Assembly: GCA_009741485.1 (NCBI GenBank)
Contig: CM019216.1
Coordinates: forward strand, 45,826,863 to 45,890,862
DNA length: 64,000 bases
Source: Malurus cyaneus samueli
Lineage: Eukaryota > Chordata > Aves > Passeriformes > Maluridae
Reading direction: 5' to 3'
Shown here: positions 39,024 through 64,000 of the stretch, piece after piece
Layout of the letters: each line of letters starts with the position of its first letter
How positions within the stretch are numbered: position 1 is the first letter of the stretch
Position numbers and translations under genes: made by a program
The notes under the pieces: generated by a model
Seen by the model: only the letters and a program-made list of their open reading frames with translations
Databases searched by the model: none
What the model was told of the DNA's origin: nothing

Positions 39024-41092
39024 AATCTCCCTTATAAAAATACATTGAAGTATAATCCTCCAATTCTGGAGAATTAAAATCAACAGAATTCTGCTTTTCA
39101 ACAGAGGAGAGAGACAAGACCTCATCCTTGCTTGGTTGGCTTCAGAAACCTGCTGTGACATGAGGGAATCCACACTTTCAGAAAGAAAATAATGCTAAAA
39201 AAAAACCAGTAAAGCAAAAAGTTTTGAGCTGCTGTGCTTGGCTCAGGTACAGCAGGAGCAGGCTTTACCTGCAGATCCATTTCTATCCATTCTGCCAGTG
39301 CTGGGCTGCCCAGGCTCACCAGGATGCCCCAGTAGCTCCCATGGGGGAGGGCTCCGCTGAAAAAGCCTGTGCTGGAGGATCAGCAGATGCTTGCCTTGCC
39401 CCCACACCAATGTTTTTGGCAGCTCACATGGCACATGCCATCTCCTCTGTTAGCAGGGGAAGCAGACAAGCACTGCTGTCTTTACAAACTCTATGGGTCA
39501 GCTTCCAGCTGCTGTATATAAAAATGTAATTACTTATTTTTGGCTCCTACCTCAAAAAACCTCCACTGCAGCCCTTTATCAGCATAGAAAAAATGTACTC
39601 TGTAAAGCCTAAGCAAATGTGTTCCCTCAGCTGTGATTAGCAATGCTGGACATGTGAGCTATCTTATTAAATACCATTCAAGAAGGTTACTGTTCAGAAC
39701 CAGATTTGTTTTGCTGCAGTCCAATCAATGAAAAATGTTCTTTCTCAGAATGGGAAGCCAAGTGTTTCCTACCTGAAATGTATGGAGTCACCCCATCACT
39801 AAATGAAAACACAAGTAGACTTAAAAATCATGTAAACCACTTCAAACCAAGTAGAAACAAGAATTAATCATACCTCATTTCTTTTTCCCTTTGGTGATGC
39901 CACAAAGCAAAACATTTTTGGCAAAGCTGTTACCTTTCTTAGTAAGTCAGGCCTCTACTCTAGGGAGTATTTTTTGAGCACGTTGCATTTCTGTTACTTA
40001 AGACAAGACAGTGTTGTCAGAAAGCTTTAGTTCAATGCAGGATAACTTCCTCTCTGAATGACTTCTTTTAAGGAGGCAGGTTTTCTTCAAGGCATCTGAA
40101 CTTCTACCTTTATTCATACATTAAATTGTTTTGTGACAACTATCTGTCAAGCCTGGTGTCAGGTCTGAGCCTACCTAAATCTCTGCAAAAGTAACAGAAA
40201 AACAAACAAATTGTATCCGCTGTGATTCTCATCTTCCAGGAAGAGTATTTTTTTGTCAACCAACCAAATGCAAGTTTCTGGACTAAATACATAAATAAGG
40301 TTAATACTCCCTTTCTTAAGATGAAATGATTACCTTATTTTACTTCGTAGTATCTTGACTAAAGACGTAAGAATAACACCACTTAGAAAAGGGAGGAAAC
40401 AATTTATTCTATTACAATATTCTAATCAAAACCTGAAAAACTAAGGTCTGCTAACTAATGTGCTAAATCCACAGAAACTATTTTAATCTAACTTCAACTT
40501 ATACTGCAGTTTCAGAGTTGTGTCTGCATGAGATGAAAATACCCCTATTGTAGACTTCATTGACAATGAAATACATCAGATACTTTACCAAGAAATGATA
40601 GACCCGCATAAGAAGAGGCTGTCACAGTCACAAGATTTGTCCTGGATGACACACAAAACAAATTAACATAGAACAAAAAAAAAAAAAGCTCTTTATACTT
40701 AATTCAATATGGCTTTTTGCAACATGGCAAAATATTACAGCTTAAAGCATATATCTCCTCACAGAGGAGAAAAGAATTTTGCAGTCAAATTAAAAGCATA
40801 ACAGGAAACAAGTAACATGCAGACCCTCTGCTCTTTTTGGCCAAAATGACATTGCAGCCTAACAGAATCTGGGAAGATATCCTATTTCATTTCTAAGAAG
40901 TTATTAATCTGTATTAAAAGACTGAGGTTTTATCATAATTAATTGGGTCCATTCATAAATATTTACTGTTAAAAAAAACAGACTGCAAAACACTTGATTA
41001 AAAATTTTAACTCAGGAATTTAAAACCAAATCATGTATCCAAGTCCTGGAAAGGAATATAAGGAATGAAACAAAGCACAAATTAATCTTCAT

Positions 41093-48682
<7,590 letters not shown>

Positions 48683-51237
48683 TCAAACCAAAGGTCCCAT
48701 TTAGTAAGGTACAAGGGACAAAGTTGTCTTGTCTGTTGTATGCTGATTATTTTTGCTCTGTATTGCCTTTGCTCATAAAATGCAAGCCAGTGTAACTTCA
48801 AAGAGCAGCCAAACCACGACAGATTAACATACATCAGTAACCATGATAATTTTGGTACAACTTAGAACAATTTACAGGGCACAGATTATAAAAATGCTGG
48901 AAAGATCTACAAAACACGAATAAATTTTTTTATTATTTTTCCCCCTTTCTACATTGAGCAGTTTCAGGTAATTTTAATAGTGATTACTCATCAGCTTCTG
49001 TATTTCCCATTTTAATTCTGACTTAAAGAAGGTGATTATTGATATTACTTCATGTAAACCATACACAGTCATAATTTATGTTCAAAACACTTGACTCAGT
49101 GCATGCACTGAATGATGTTAGGCCTCTGTATCTAGATGGCATTCCCAAAATCCAGTGGATTTCCCCTCCCAGACTGAAATCCTCTACTTATCAATGAAGA
49201 GCAGGGTCTCACTGAGATTTCCGGAAAAAAAAAATCTAAGCAGAATAAAAATACACCAACCTAGAGGGAACTGGAGTGGTGACATTAGCAGTGTATGGTC
49301 ACTAATTAAAAAATCCATGAAGGTAAAATCCTCCTTGTGGGAGGAACAGAATTAAAACAACAGAGGAGATGCAGAAGAGCACATTAATTAGAAGTCCACA
49401 AAGAAAGTAAGGTATCACTCTTAAAGGATAATGGAGAAGAGAGAAACAATTCTATCATACATTCAATTATCCATTAATGCTCTGGTTGCTCTGCTGAAAT
49501 TGTAAGATCCAGAAACAGTACTCAACATGCATTATACAAGAAAAAAATTAATAAAATGTCACTAGACAACTATCACCAAAAAATCCAGGATTTTTTTAAA
49601 AAGTGTTATAAAGAGAAAGTAATGATTGTAGTTACTTCTTCCCATTCAAACATTTGTGAAGGTTGTTCCTGTAAGCATGAAAAATCTCCTCTAAATTAGA
49701 GGCATAATAAGAAGAATAATTATACAATTTTTACATACTGAGTATTTTTTTTCTGCCAAGAATGCCACATTGAAAGCTCTACTTTGTTTTCCAGTAATAT
49801 TAATGCAAAGCACTTAGTAAGGATGTTTTCTGCCCAGATCCAGAGCCACAATCAGCTAAGAAAACTCCTCCACCCCTTTGTTTCCTTCTTGATTGTATGT
49901 TTATAGTATTAGGTAACTACTGTAAAGCATACCTAGATTTTAAAGCCACAATAAATAATGAAAATTCCTGTGTTTTAAACAAGTTCTGCTTCAAACAAAT
50001 CCTGCACAATTTAACCTATAGAAAGAGGAATTAGATATAAAGGGGAAAGGTGAGAAAAGACACAACAATTTTGTGGCAAAAAGCTTTCAGACCTACTTAG
50101 GCATTCTAAAAATAAGCTACCTAAAACCAAGTTGTTCAGAAAAGAAAAACTTTAATGACATTTCACTTAACCTTTCAGCCTGGTATCTCCCATCTCACCA
50201 AAACAACAGCTCTGACAGCAGGTGATAACTCACTTAGGTGTTGGATCACTTAGCTGTTGGGTCAGAATTTATTTTAAATATAAACAACTATAAATTGTTG
50301 ATTGATGACTAAATTTACCTATATTGCATTTTGGGGGAAGTAATTACTGAAAAATGCAATGAAGTATTACTGCATCTGACAGAAATAACAGCAATGATGC
50401 ACTTTTGAACTATATTAACTAGACCAGAGTTGATTCTTGTAGTATAAAAATGGATGTTGCGATACCAATTAGTCTTTTAGAGTTTTTTTCCCTTTTTCAG
50501 CTCAAGATTAAAGTTCAGGCTGAAAAAAGGTGACTTCCACTGAGAAGTTTTAAAATTATTCTAACAAACGTGTGTTAAGAAACTAGCAAATTGATGTTGA
50601 TTTGATACCAAGAATGTCACAAAATAAAAATATATTTCCAATTTAAGTATTCGTGTTTAGTAAAGCAAATCATCTTAGTTTTGTAAATGAGGCCTATTAA
50701 GAACTAGTACATATGCCTATTAAAAGTTATTTTAGTACGTAACCATCTTATTTAAAGCTATTTTTATGAGGCAGTTATTTGACATATTACAGACCGTCAG
50801 ATTGCCTTGTCACACTTTGTACAATCCTGGGTCCCCGAGTGCCAGATAATACCTGTACCAATGCAAGTCTTTATTAACGGCATGCTAGGTCATTAAGCAT
50901 TTTTACCTAGACATGAAACCTGAAGTTTAAGAGCAGGATGGAAAGGAAATCCCACAAGGAAATGCTACTTGCTAGCTGCAGTGCTGTGGGTGCAGCTCTG
51001 GCAGGGAAACCATTTGAGTAAAACAAGTTATCATAAAAGGAGAATATGTAGTGTGGTGACAAAGATTCACCCAAGTGAAAAGCTCTGTCTGGTACAATTG
51101 ATTCTGAATTTCATCCTTAAAACAAATTTATTTTTATTTTGATATAATTATGTACTCAGAGGGACACATTTATTTGAATTGCAGCTCTATTACAACTTTC
51201 TCCCCAGCTACAAATAATTCCTTCCTGCACTGTTTGC

Positions 51238-51665
51238 AGATCAGGGGAGGGATGGAGCACCTCTCCTATGAGGAAAGGCTGACAGAATTGGGATTGCTCA
51301 GCCTGGAGAAGAAAAGGCTTTAGCATGACCTAATTGTGGCTTTCCAGTACCCAAAGGGAGCCACAGGAAAGATGGAGAGGGACTATTCACAAGGGCATGC
51401 AATGACAGGACAAGGGGGAATGGCTTCAAACTGAAAGAAGGTGAATTTAGATCAGATATTAGAAAAAAGCTCTTTCTGTGAGGGTGGTGAGGTGCTGGAA
51501 GTCACTTCCAGGAGAAGTTGTGGATGCCTCATTCCTGGAAGTGTTCAAGGCCAGACTGGATGGAGCTCTGAGCAAGTGAAAGGTGTCCCTGTCCACAGCA
51601 CGAGGGGGGGAATGAGATGGTCTTTAAGATCCCTTCCAATCCAAATAACTCTATAATTCTGTGAT
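51238..51665 (+). mobile_element. CR1 LINE, 3'-terminal fragment
   Basis: About 430 bp match the 3' end of avian CR1 retrotransposons as I remember it. In order it shows a cctctcctatgagg-aaggctga block, a ctcagcctggagaag block, then aggccagactggatggagctctg, and finally gatcccttccaatcc followed by the diagnostic attctgtgat end. The 5' part is missing, as is usual for CR1. Orientation is plus, antisense to MAN1A1. Confidence 0.9.
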
Positions 51666-54600
51666 ATTTATCACTATAGAGATTATTATTTCTTCTTACT
51701 GTAATTAATATTCTCAACATAAACTAATATACAGTATCTCAAAACTACAAAAAAAGCTAGAAGAATGTGTTTTTTTATGATCTGAAAATGCATTACTGAT
51801 GGGTAATTGTTTGGAGCTGGTACAATTTTTTTCTTTTAGGTAAATGGAAATTTCATTTCATCCCAGACTCTATTTCTGCAATTCAAATAGTAATTTATTT
51901 TTTTTCCATCAAGGTAGGACAGAGAGATACTGCAACAGAAAAGGCTGGAAAGAGAAAAAGTGGCTACTAATACATGTTACCAAAGGGAGAAATAGCAGAT
52001 GCCACCTGGGAGTGGGGAAAAAAAAAATGAAACAAAAAAATTGAGACAACATGATTTGAGGCTTTAGTGGACAAAAAAGGAGAGGGAAACTAGAGGTAAA
52101 TAACCATTTTACAGATATTTAAAGAAATAAATTTACTACATGTAAAGCTGGTATGGCATACAGTATGTCATGTACCCATAAGCTCTTAGAGCCACAGTAA
52201 CTTTTTAAAGCTGACACAGTTCCTGGCAATTTTTTCTGTTTAAGCTTTTACCTAAGGCTCTGCTTGCAGACCTCACTGCAGTAAAGCCTTCATTTTCTCC
52301 ATCTTGTGGGAAATTATTCCTTCAATGCAACAGCTGTATAGATGCTTGAGCACTCAATTAGAAACACTAACAGTCCTTGAATTGTGACTCAAGTGCTCCT
52401 TGCATTACTGCTGGCATCTTTCTCATGAGTGCATGAGATAAAATTATGCCCTTGCCTATCTATCACAGTGAATGAGACATCAGGAATTGTTTCAACTACA
52501 GGACTGCAAATTGCACGTTTGTGTAATCTCCGATATTGACAGCATAAAGGAGAAACTCTTCAGTTTTTCCCAACCTGATTTCCTACCCCTCCTGCCCTTA
52601 TTGTTAAGGCAAAATGTTCGGTGTTCTCTCCTTATCAGTCTGTTCCTTAATCTATACATTATAATGCCACTTCTTACCCTTGCAAAACTAATGAGAACTG
52701 CGCCCTCCCAATAAATAACCATTCTCCTTCATTCAGTTCCTCACTTCTTTAAGCTTTTCACAGTCTTCACCACCCTCTATGTCCATCCCTGGCTTGATTT
52801 TCTGATTGCAAAGGCCTTCATTTACCCTCTGAGTTGTTCAGAATGTTGTATTGTTTAAAGGGAAACATAGAAGACCCAGCACTGAAACATCTCACTGTCC
52901 AAACGAGTTAAAAACTAAGCAATAAGTTTCTTTTTACAGGTATTCTCTTGGTGGATGACACTGACAGGTAACAAAAACACTAACTGAGATGCCTGCAGAG
53001 CACAGGTGGAGGCTCCTCAGGAAAAATGATCTGCTCCTCAAGGCTGCTCAATTCTCAATAAACATGTGCCGCAAAAGTGTTAACTGCTGAAGGAGCAGAG
53101 ATAATAAATTACAAACCTCAAATTGCAATGTGATCCTGCAGTTCTCTACCTCTAGCACTTAGGCATTTTACCTTTCCTTTTATGGTATCTTCTTAATTAT
53201 GATTAATGAATTTCAATGATTAGTGCTGTTTCAAAAAAACCCAGGTGGTTTCATTTCCCACCTCAAGATGTCACTGTAGCTGGAGATAAAACTGCCCTGC
53301 AAGACAGTTACACATTTCCATACCTTAATAAACTTGAAACTTTAAAAAATATGATTCTATTTCTAAATTTCAAGGGTTTATAATATCTGTTTTGGGGATA
53401 ATTACAACTCTGCAGGCATCTTCATAACAAAGCACAATAAATTATCTATGTTCAAACTTTTAATATATTTTTCTTCCCCCAGGAATTTTCATAAACAGTA
53501 TTTTGATGATTTGAATCAACAGTGAGGATGAAAGAGAATTTTGCCATGTGGTGTTTCCAATAATTCAAAGATGTATAATGTCAATTGCTTACTTATTAAT
53601 TTTAATACTTACAGCTTGCACCAGTACATTTTATTGCTTTGAAATAGCACACAGCAGCAGGTCAGGATTATTGTGGGTTTACATCCTGTTAGTTTCTAAG
53701 TAAATTGTCTGTTTTCTTGTGACTTTGTCACTTCCCTTACATTTTCTCTGATGAGCTGATCTAATGCAATTGATATGCTTCTTTCTCAACCTTTGCAATT
53801 AATCAAATTTATCCTTCTTTAAAAATTCTGATGATTTTATTACAAAAAGGTTATTGCTGGAATAGGAATTTCAAGCTCTTGTTACAAATAATTTAAATAC
53901 TTCTGCAAAAGAAAAGTGGTGTCTTATCCTGAAGTCCTCACTGCTTACTAAACTGAGTTTTAAAAATCAAAACTGAAATCTGAACACAGAAGAACTTTCA
54001 TTTGTTTAAACACAATAGTTAAGAAACATTTTGAAAGCACTAATGCACTTACTAGTTTTGGACTTGAGACATGTTATGTAGACAAGTTTACATGAGCAAT
54101 AAAATATGAGTGCTTATAATTGAAGTACCCAAATTTTTAAAATGGAATCAGTGGCAAACATTTAACTACTGTGATATCTATTCATCTGAACACTAAAAAC
54201 ATGATTAAGTTCTAGGGGAAAGCTGGCAATTTACTTTTGTCTGAAAATCGCTATTTTTTTCTTCCCTCTGTAGATCTATTAGTGTCTCTCAGAGCACCAG
54301 TGCTCTAGCACTAAATGTTCTAAATGCTGTGTGTTACCAGAAGGATAAGTTTATGAATATTTTTAAAACAGTATTAATGGTCTGGCACGAATCACATCAA
54401 GTCACTCTCAAAATATTACACTGTGCATGTTCTGAATATTCTAGGGTAAATATCTGTTGGTTCTGACAAGTTATTTTTGTTATCAGAAAAGGAAGGGAAA
54501 ATTTCATGACTAGTAAGGACATGGCTGCTCTTAGAAGACCAAAGCCATGAGCAAAGCCCATACAATTTCTCTCCAGACTTTTCTAGTTAAAATCCTCCTT

Positions 54601-54984
54601 TAACAGTTCTAACAACATTATAGCTTGTTGCTTCTCCTGACAGTCCATAAAAAAGGAAAAATTTGAACAAATACTTTCTCTGGTCCAAAACATAAGAAAT
54701 TGTGCAGTTATAAGTAAAGTATTAACAATTAAAAAACTCTGCAAAAGCCTGTCTTCTGTCTTGATACTTTCTGTAAGCACTTGCAGAGAGTCTCAAAACT
54801 CTTGCTAAGGGGGGAAATGCAGGGAAGAGAATAACAAGGAGCAGCGAGTCCTCTGGCCATTCTCATCTGCTCAGTGTAATGAATCTCATGTTCCTACACT
54901 CTGCAGCCATACTATCACTACGTGCAGAACACCAGTGCAGCTGGATGATAAACATTTTAAACATGACAGCTGACAAAACTGCCT

Positions 54985-55140
54985 GCTTATNCCTGTGAAG
55001 CCCCGGCCAAGGCTTGGCAGNCTGAGCAGGAGTAAAAGCTGCGAGCCAAAGCGGCCAGTGGGTGTGAAGCACCGAGCAGGGCCCCGGGGTGCTCCCCCCG
55101 GCTCTGCCCCCTCCTCCCTCCTGCAGCTCCACTTTCTCCA
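54985..55140. other. Intronic GC-rich patch with clustered CpG
   Basis: About 155 bp with roughly six CpG, including gggccccgggg at about 55080, set in AT-rich intron. Two N (54991 and 55021) fall in it, probably sequencing dropout in GC-rich DNA. It is too short for a formal CpG island as assembled. It may be a remnant of a GC-rich repeat, an unmethylated regulatory element or part of a larger region compressed in assembly. Confidence 0.4.
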
Positions 55141-58100
55141 AGGAAAGTCACAAGGTAACCACGGCTGGCTGTAACCTAAGAACTGAGGATGGCTGCAGAT
55201 TATTTTTACATTAAGAGCTGCCTGAAGATGCAAACGTGCCTTTGGATGAGTTCTACACTTTGGGCTCTGACCGAGGCATGTGTGGCCATCTCCTGCTGAG
55301 TGTCCCGGGTCTGAGCTGGTGCTTGTGCACACACACCACCCACACAAAAAAAAAAACAAAAACAACCCAAAACAAAGTATGCAGTGAGAATGCTGGGTAC
55401 CAACTGTTCCATTCCAATATGGGCTGGTATTGCAGCATCCTGCCCACCCCGTTTATGTATTTTCTTCAATGCCAAGAAGTGCTCAAGTATTGAATGTTCA
55501 AGCCATTAATCAATTTTAGCTTTACCCAGTACGACAAAGCCATTATATTTGAGTTGTTGCAGCTCCCTCATTGTCCACATCAGTTATGCAGTTTCTAAGA
55601 TCACCAGGATCACAAAGCAAACCACTCCAAGCAACTTAATGGAGACTGCAATCAGCACAAACCAGGCACCAGACTGTCACCTCAGTTAAACAGATCCTCA
55701 TGAAACTGCAGAGATGAAAAAGCCCTATCTGCCAATATCATGTTTTCAGTTTGTTAACAGCACTTTGTTTTCCCTCTCCTTTCAATGAGAAAGGAGTCTC
55801 CATGGATTTGTTTTATTTATCTGAAAGTCTGAAATCAACAGCTCTGAGAAAATATTCACTACTTAACGCTGACAGTTAAATATACCCCAAATCCCCCAAT
55901 CAAAATCAAAGCTTCCTTTGGCAGTGTACAAACTGAATATATATCAAAGCTAGTCTCCAAAGTTAGCAATGTGCCAGAAAGAAATTAAAACCCCCTAGGA
56001 AGTAATTCTATATATTTTCTGTCTGAATACTGACTTTCCCTGCTTTTGATACCCACAACAGTTTACTGCATTTACTGCATTGCTTAATTGTGCATCCCAG
56101 CCTAGCAGCAAGCTGACTTTCTGGAATGCTGCTGCAATCTGTCAGAGTGGCTGTGGCATCACTTCACACCATAAATTCTTCTTTTGGCCATTCCCATTGT
56201 TTCCACTTCCATGTGCTATCCTCTGCAGAGATCACTCGTTTTCCTGTTGGGATCTCCTGAGCAGTTGTTACCCAGTGAGAAAGAGCAAAAACCAAAATGT
56301 TTAAAAGTGAATTAGCTACCCTGGCTCAAGGTAAAACTGCTGACAGTGCTGCTTTACCTCAGTGACACCACAGGGCCACAAAGGGCTGCACTCAACTGAG
56401 CTGCTTGGGAAGTGCTGCTGAGGGATTCTGGGATGAGTTACCTTTCTCTTTACAGCCTCTAGATATGCTACTTCTCCGGAAATACACCAGGAAGGGGATT
56501 AAGACAGCATGAGAGAGAGAATAAATATATATTCAAGATGCAGAAAGAATGCAGCAATGGCCATAAATAAATGTAATGGGAAAACTTGGAAAAGATATCT
56601 GACCATCAGATATCAGGTGTGAGACAGCCTATTTACAGGAATAGAGGGAAAATTTCCCTTCAGCTTAGAAAATGAGGGATAACACATCCAAGAGGGGAGG
56701 TTTTGATGCAGTTGCTTGTGACACTGCTGTTGCTAGACCAGATATAAGTGAACCCACAAGGTCCATTTTTGCTCTAAACTGTCATGTTCTCTTCTAAACC
56801 TACTCAACTGTGTCTCAGAGATCAGCTTGTTAACTGAGAAAAGTGGGATGATTCCTGTCCTGGATTCTGGAAAAGAGTGATAGATTATTCTATTGGCAGT
56901 CATATTCTCAAAATATAGCTAGAAGCTGGATGCACATTTATTCTGTAACTAAATGTTGCAGGATATCCATTGAAACAAGTTTAAGAAGATCTCCTACTTC
57001 ATGTATTATGTGAAACGAGACATTCTTCGTATACTTTTCAAAAGAGAAAAAAATAACTTACATTAAAAATACATTCTCTTGTCTTTTTGTGTGAATTCTA
57101 GAGTTTATGAATCCCTCTGATGGCCTTATACATTCATACTATGCTCTGGTGTTCAAGAAAAGACTATCTCAGTCCCATTTCCCATTAGAAATAAACTCTC
57201 CTTTAAATGGCTTCAGCCATATATGCATCTTATTCATGGCAAGCCGAAGCAGTTTTTAAATTAAGTTTGACATGTTAGTTACAGCTTTCAACTTAAGCCT
57301 ATATATAACCTATAGGTGACACAAAAAAATCTAATGGAAAGCATTTCTTTTTTTTTAATATGATTTACAAAACAATGTGAAAAATAACCCCTAAGCTCTA
57401 TCTAAATAGATTCCAGCTTTTCACAGTGAGCTATATAACTCACCATATATTTTCATTTGTGGTTTCTGGATAGCAGAAGATATTGAATTAGGCATCAAAC
57501 CTTCACATCATTCTTTCAGAATCCAGTGGGTATGTGCTGGACTGAATGGCCAGGAATAATCATGTCATTCCTTTTGGCATAGTCTTAAAAAGATTCTGAG
57601 AGCGCTGGGGGAAATTTCTCTAAGAAAATACAAAGCAGGCTCAGAACGCCCAAATCGTGCAACTTTGGTCATAAAGAAAAACTGCAGCTCGTGCAGACAC
57701 TGAAATCAGCTTTAATTTAGATAAGTAATGGATCGATAGCAATGAAACCAGCTTCAGGATGGATTTCAAACAAGGATAGTTACTCCAGTGAAGAACCTGG
57801 CATCTCAGTGGGACCCAATCATTCTGTGAGGCTGAAACTTTACTGCTTCTTTCCGAACAAGCCACTTCACAACATCCAGCTGTATCCTAATGCTGCATGT
57901 ACACTTCCAGCTTTGGTACAGATGCACCTTAGTGCAGAAAACAAACAGGAATGCCACCATTCAAAAAAATCAAAATCAATACTGGAAGTTGATTCAAAAT
58001 TATCAGAATATACTGGAAATAGCATTCAACCAGCAGCATAAGGGAATCTATTTATAGTCATCACTTGGTCCTCTCAAACACTAGCACTCTGGTCAGACAC

Positions 58101-59792
58101 GATGCTCAGACTGCTTCAGGGCTAGTACTACTCAAAAATACTAAGAAAATAGGTACTTTAAGTACAATCATATGCAGCAGAGCTCAGACCCTGTCAATGA
58201 TACTGTCACTTTTGGTGATGCTGCTGAACAGGCCATTCTGCTGAAACCCAAGCAGGGAGAACTGGTTCCATATTGTGGGGGCTGTCACCACTCCTGGTCC
58301 CTACTGGGACCTCAATAAAAACCTGATGTTTTTAAACTGATGAAGTAGAAGGCTAGAAGCAGTTCTCAGGTGCTGCAAAATGTCTTCCATGGTAAGATGA
58401 ATTGATAATATATTATCAGACACTTTGTGCTCTCTGTTTGGCTGCCAACCCCATGGCTGAGCTACTAAAACAGCGCTGCTCTTATGTTATAGCCTCAAAT
58501 GCACTCAAACCTAATTTAAGATCCACCTTTTGCTCTGAAGCTGAAACCATGCTAGCAGTGAAAATGAGCCTGACTGCATCCAAATCTGCACTTACAAAAT
58601 TAAAGGCAAGATTTCCTTAGCAGAGGATAGTTGGCTGTCAAATTTACAACCACCAGAGATCACACCCTCCCTCAAATCTTCACACTTGACTTTCCTCTCT
58701 AATGAAAAAAAAGATGGTTGCAATAGCCATGGTTGTATTTTTTAATGCCACCACTTTTTTTGTGCATGGGAAGTAAAAGGAGACTTATGACTTCCCCAGG
58801 GACAGTGCATTTCCAGATATATGAAAGAATAAGCAGATATTGCTTAGCATCTCAAAGCCTTGTCTATAGAGGCACTGTAGATGCACACAGTTAATAAGAG
58901 ATAAAAGTCCTGGCCCTAGACAGCTTCCAGTCAAAACAGATGAAAGACTGAGGGGGAAAAAAGAGCAATATTATCCTATTTTTTTAATATATCTATATAT
59001 ATGAAAGCAAAGAACTGAGAAAATAGGTCATTTGCCCAGGACTGGAAGGAAAGCCTGTAAATATGAATTTAAACTTAACACTTCCCAAGTCTCAATCTGG
59101 TGCCATATTTCTCCCAAAACAGCATATTAAGAAAATACCATAAATAACAAAGCAAAGTGCAGATCGGGAGGATCACAAATAAAATACCATATAAAAAAGT
59201 GCGTATGAACAGTTCGGATTTTATAAAACTTCCTCTTGTGTCCACTTTGGCTGTTTCACTGCCAAACACTGGCAAATACGTGCTCTTGTACCAAAAAGTC
59301 ATTGTTTTAATTTCTAATTATTTTAGAATATAAAATAATTATATTTTAATTTCTAGTTATCTACCATAATACATTGATCCATGTGTGGACCACAGACAAA
59401 ACGCTTTTCATGGCTGATATGTGAGATTGAAACACAAGAGAGGAATTCCCTCCGGGATATAAAGGAAAAGGAGAAGATTAATATGCATCTAGAGAAGACT
59501 CAGGAAAAAGAGTTGAATGTCTATCTGAGCGCTACTTGTAGCTGCATTTTTTGCTGCTTATTTTATACGTTTTTTCTCTAGATACAATTGACTATATTGC
59601 AGTAAAAAAAAATAGTTCAATATTCTCACCTTTCCCCCAGTATCTGTATTTCTCTAGCACTTCTATTTGAAGAAGTCTTTTTTAAAACAGAAACAAACTA
59701 TTTAATAAAATACCCTACGGTGGCAAATACATAAATCTCTCACATTGTCCTCAGAGCCTGTCTCTTTAGGATTATTATAGATTAGATTATCA

Positions 59793-64000
<4,208 letters not shown>

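Larger units (their letters stand above)
37690..41092 (-). other. MAN1A1: MAN1A1 3' untranslated region
   Basis: About 3.4 kb of non-coding, AT-rich DNA follows the MAN1A1 stop codon at 41093-41095. The end is placed about 20 nt past the AATAAA at 37711-37716. That signal has the usual look of a vertebrate transcript end, with a T-rich upstream element and a GTGTTG-type stretch some 45 nt downstream. Internal minus-strand AATAAA sites at 40403-40408, 40109-40114 and 38937-38942 could give shorter forms. A run of C on the transcript strand (38992-39023) lies inside it. The end position is inferred, not observed. Confidence 0.6.

Noticed and set aside
54886..55365. 159-codon minus-strand open frame, longest in the window
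   Set aside because: It crosses two N, lies within a MAN1A1 intron in a GC-rich patch, overlaps other open frames on both strands and resembles no protein.

Overview
The window looks like vertebrate nuclear DNA from a bird, most likely a passerine. It is AT-rich, almost free of long open frames, and holds split exons with canonical splice sites. It also carries two copies of the 3' end of a CR1 LINE, the dominant avian interspersed repeat, and a piece of an avian endogenous-retrovirus LTR. The species cannot be told from the sequence. Single N characters at 26397, 30784, 54991 and 55021 mark unresolved assembly joins or base calls.

The only gene I can support is MAN1A1 (Golgi mannosyl-oligosaccharide alpha-1,2-mannosidase IA, glycoside hydrolase family 47), on the minus strand. 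The window holds its last five coding exons (59823-59938, 48445-48664, 47475-47647, 41939-42054 and 41093 to about 41218) and a long 3' UTR reaching about 37690. Together the exons encode roughly the C-terminal 250 residues, more than half of the catalytic domain. The exons for the cytoplasmic tail, membrane anchor, stem and N-terminal part of the barrel lie beyond 64000.

Layout: 1-37690 is the downstream intergenic flank with no recognisable gene. It contains homopolymer T tracts, a hairpin-bearing CpG-containing segment (8230-8490), a 48-bp duplication around an N (30736-30832) and an LTR relic (34076 to about 34290). 37690-41092 is the MAN1A1 3' UTR. 41093-59938 holds the exons and introns, with a CR1 copy (51238-51665) and a small GC-rich segment (54985-55140). 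59939-64000 is intron with a second CR1 copy (62951 to about 63290).

The points most worth checking are three. The boundary of the last coding exon is broken by what look like one-base homopolymer losses beside a 70-nt A run. The mammalian N-glycosylation sequon at the 48445 exon end is replaced by Asp-Arg-Thr. The N at 30784 sits between near-identical contig ends. I found no convincing novel biological system here.
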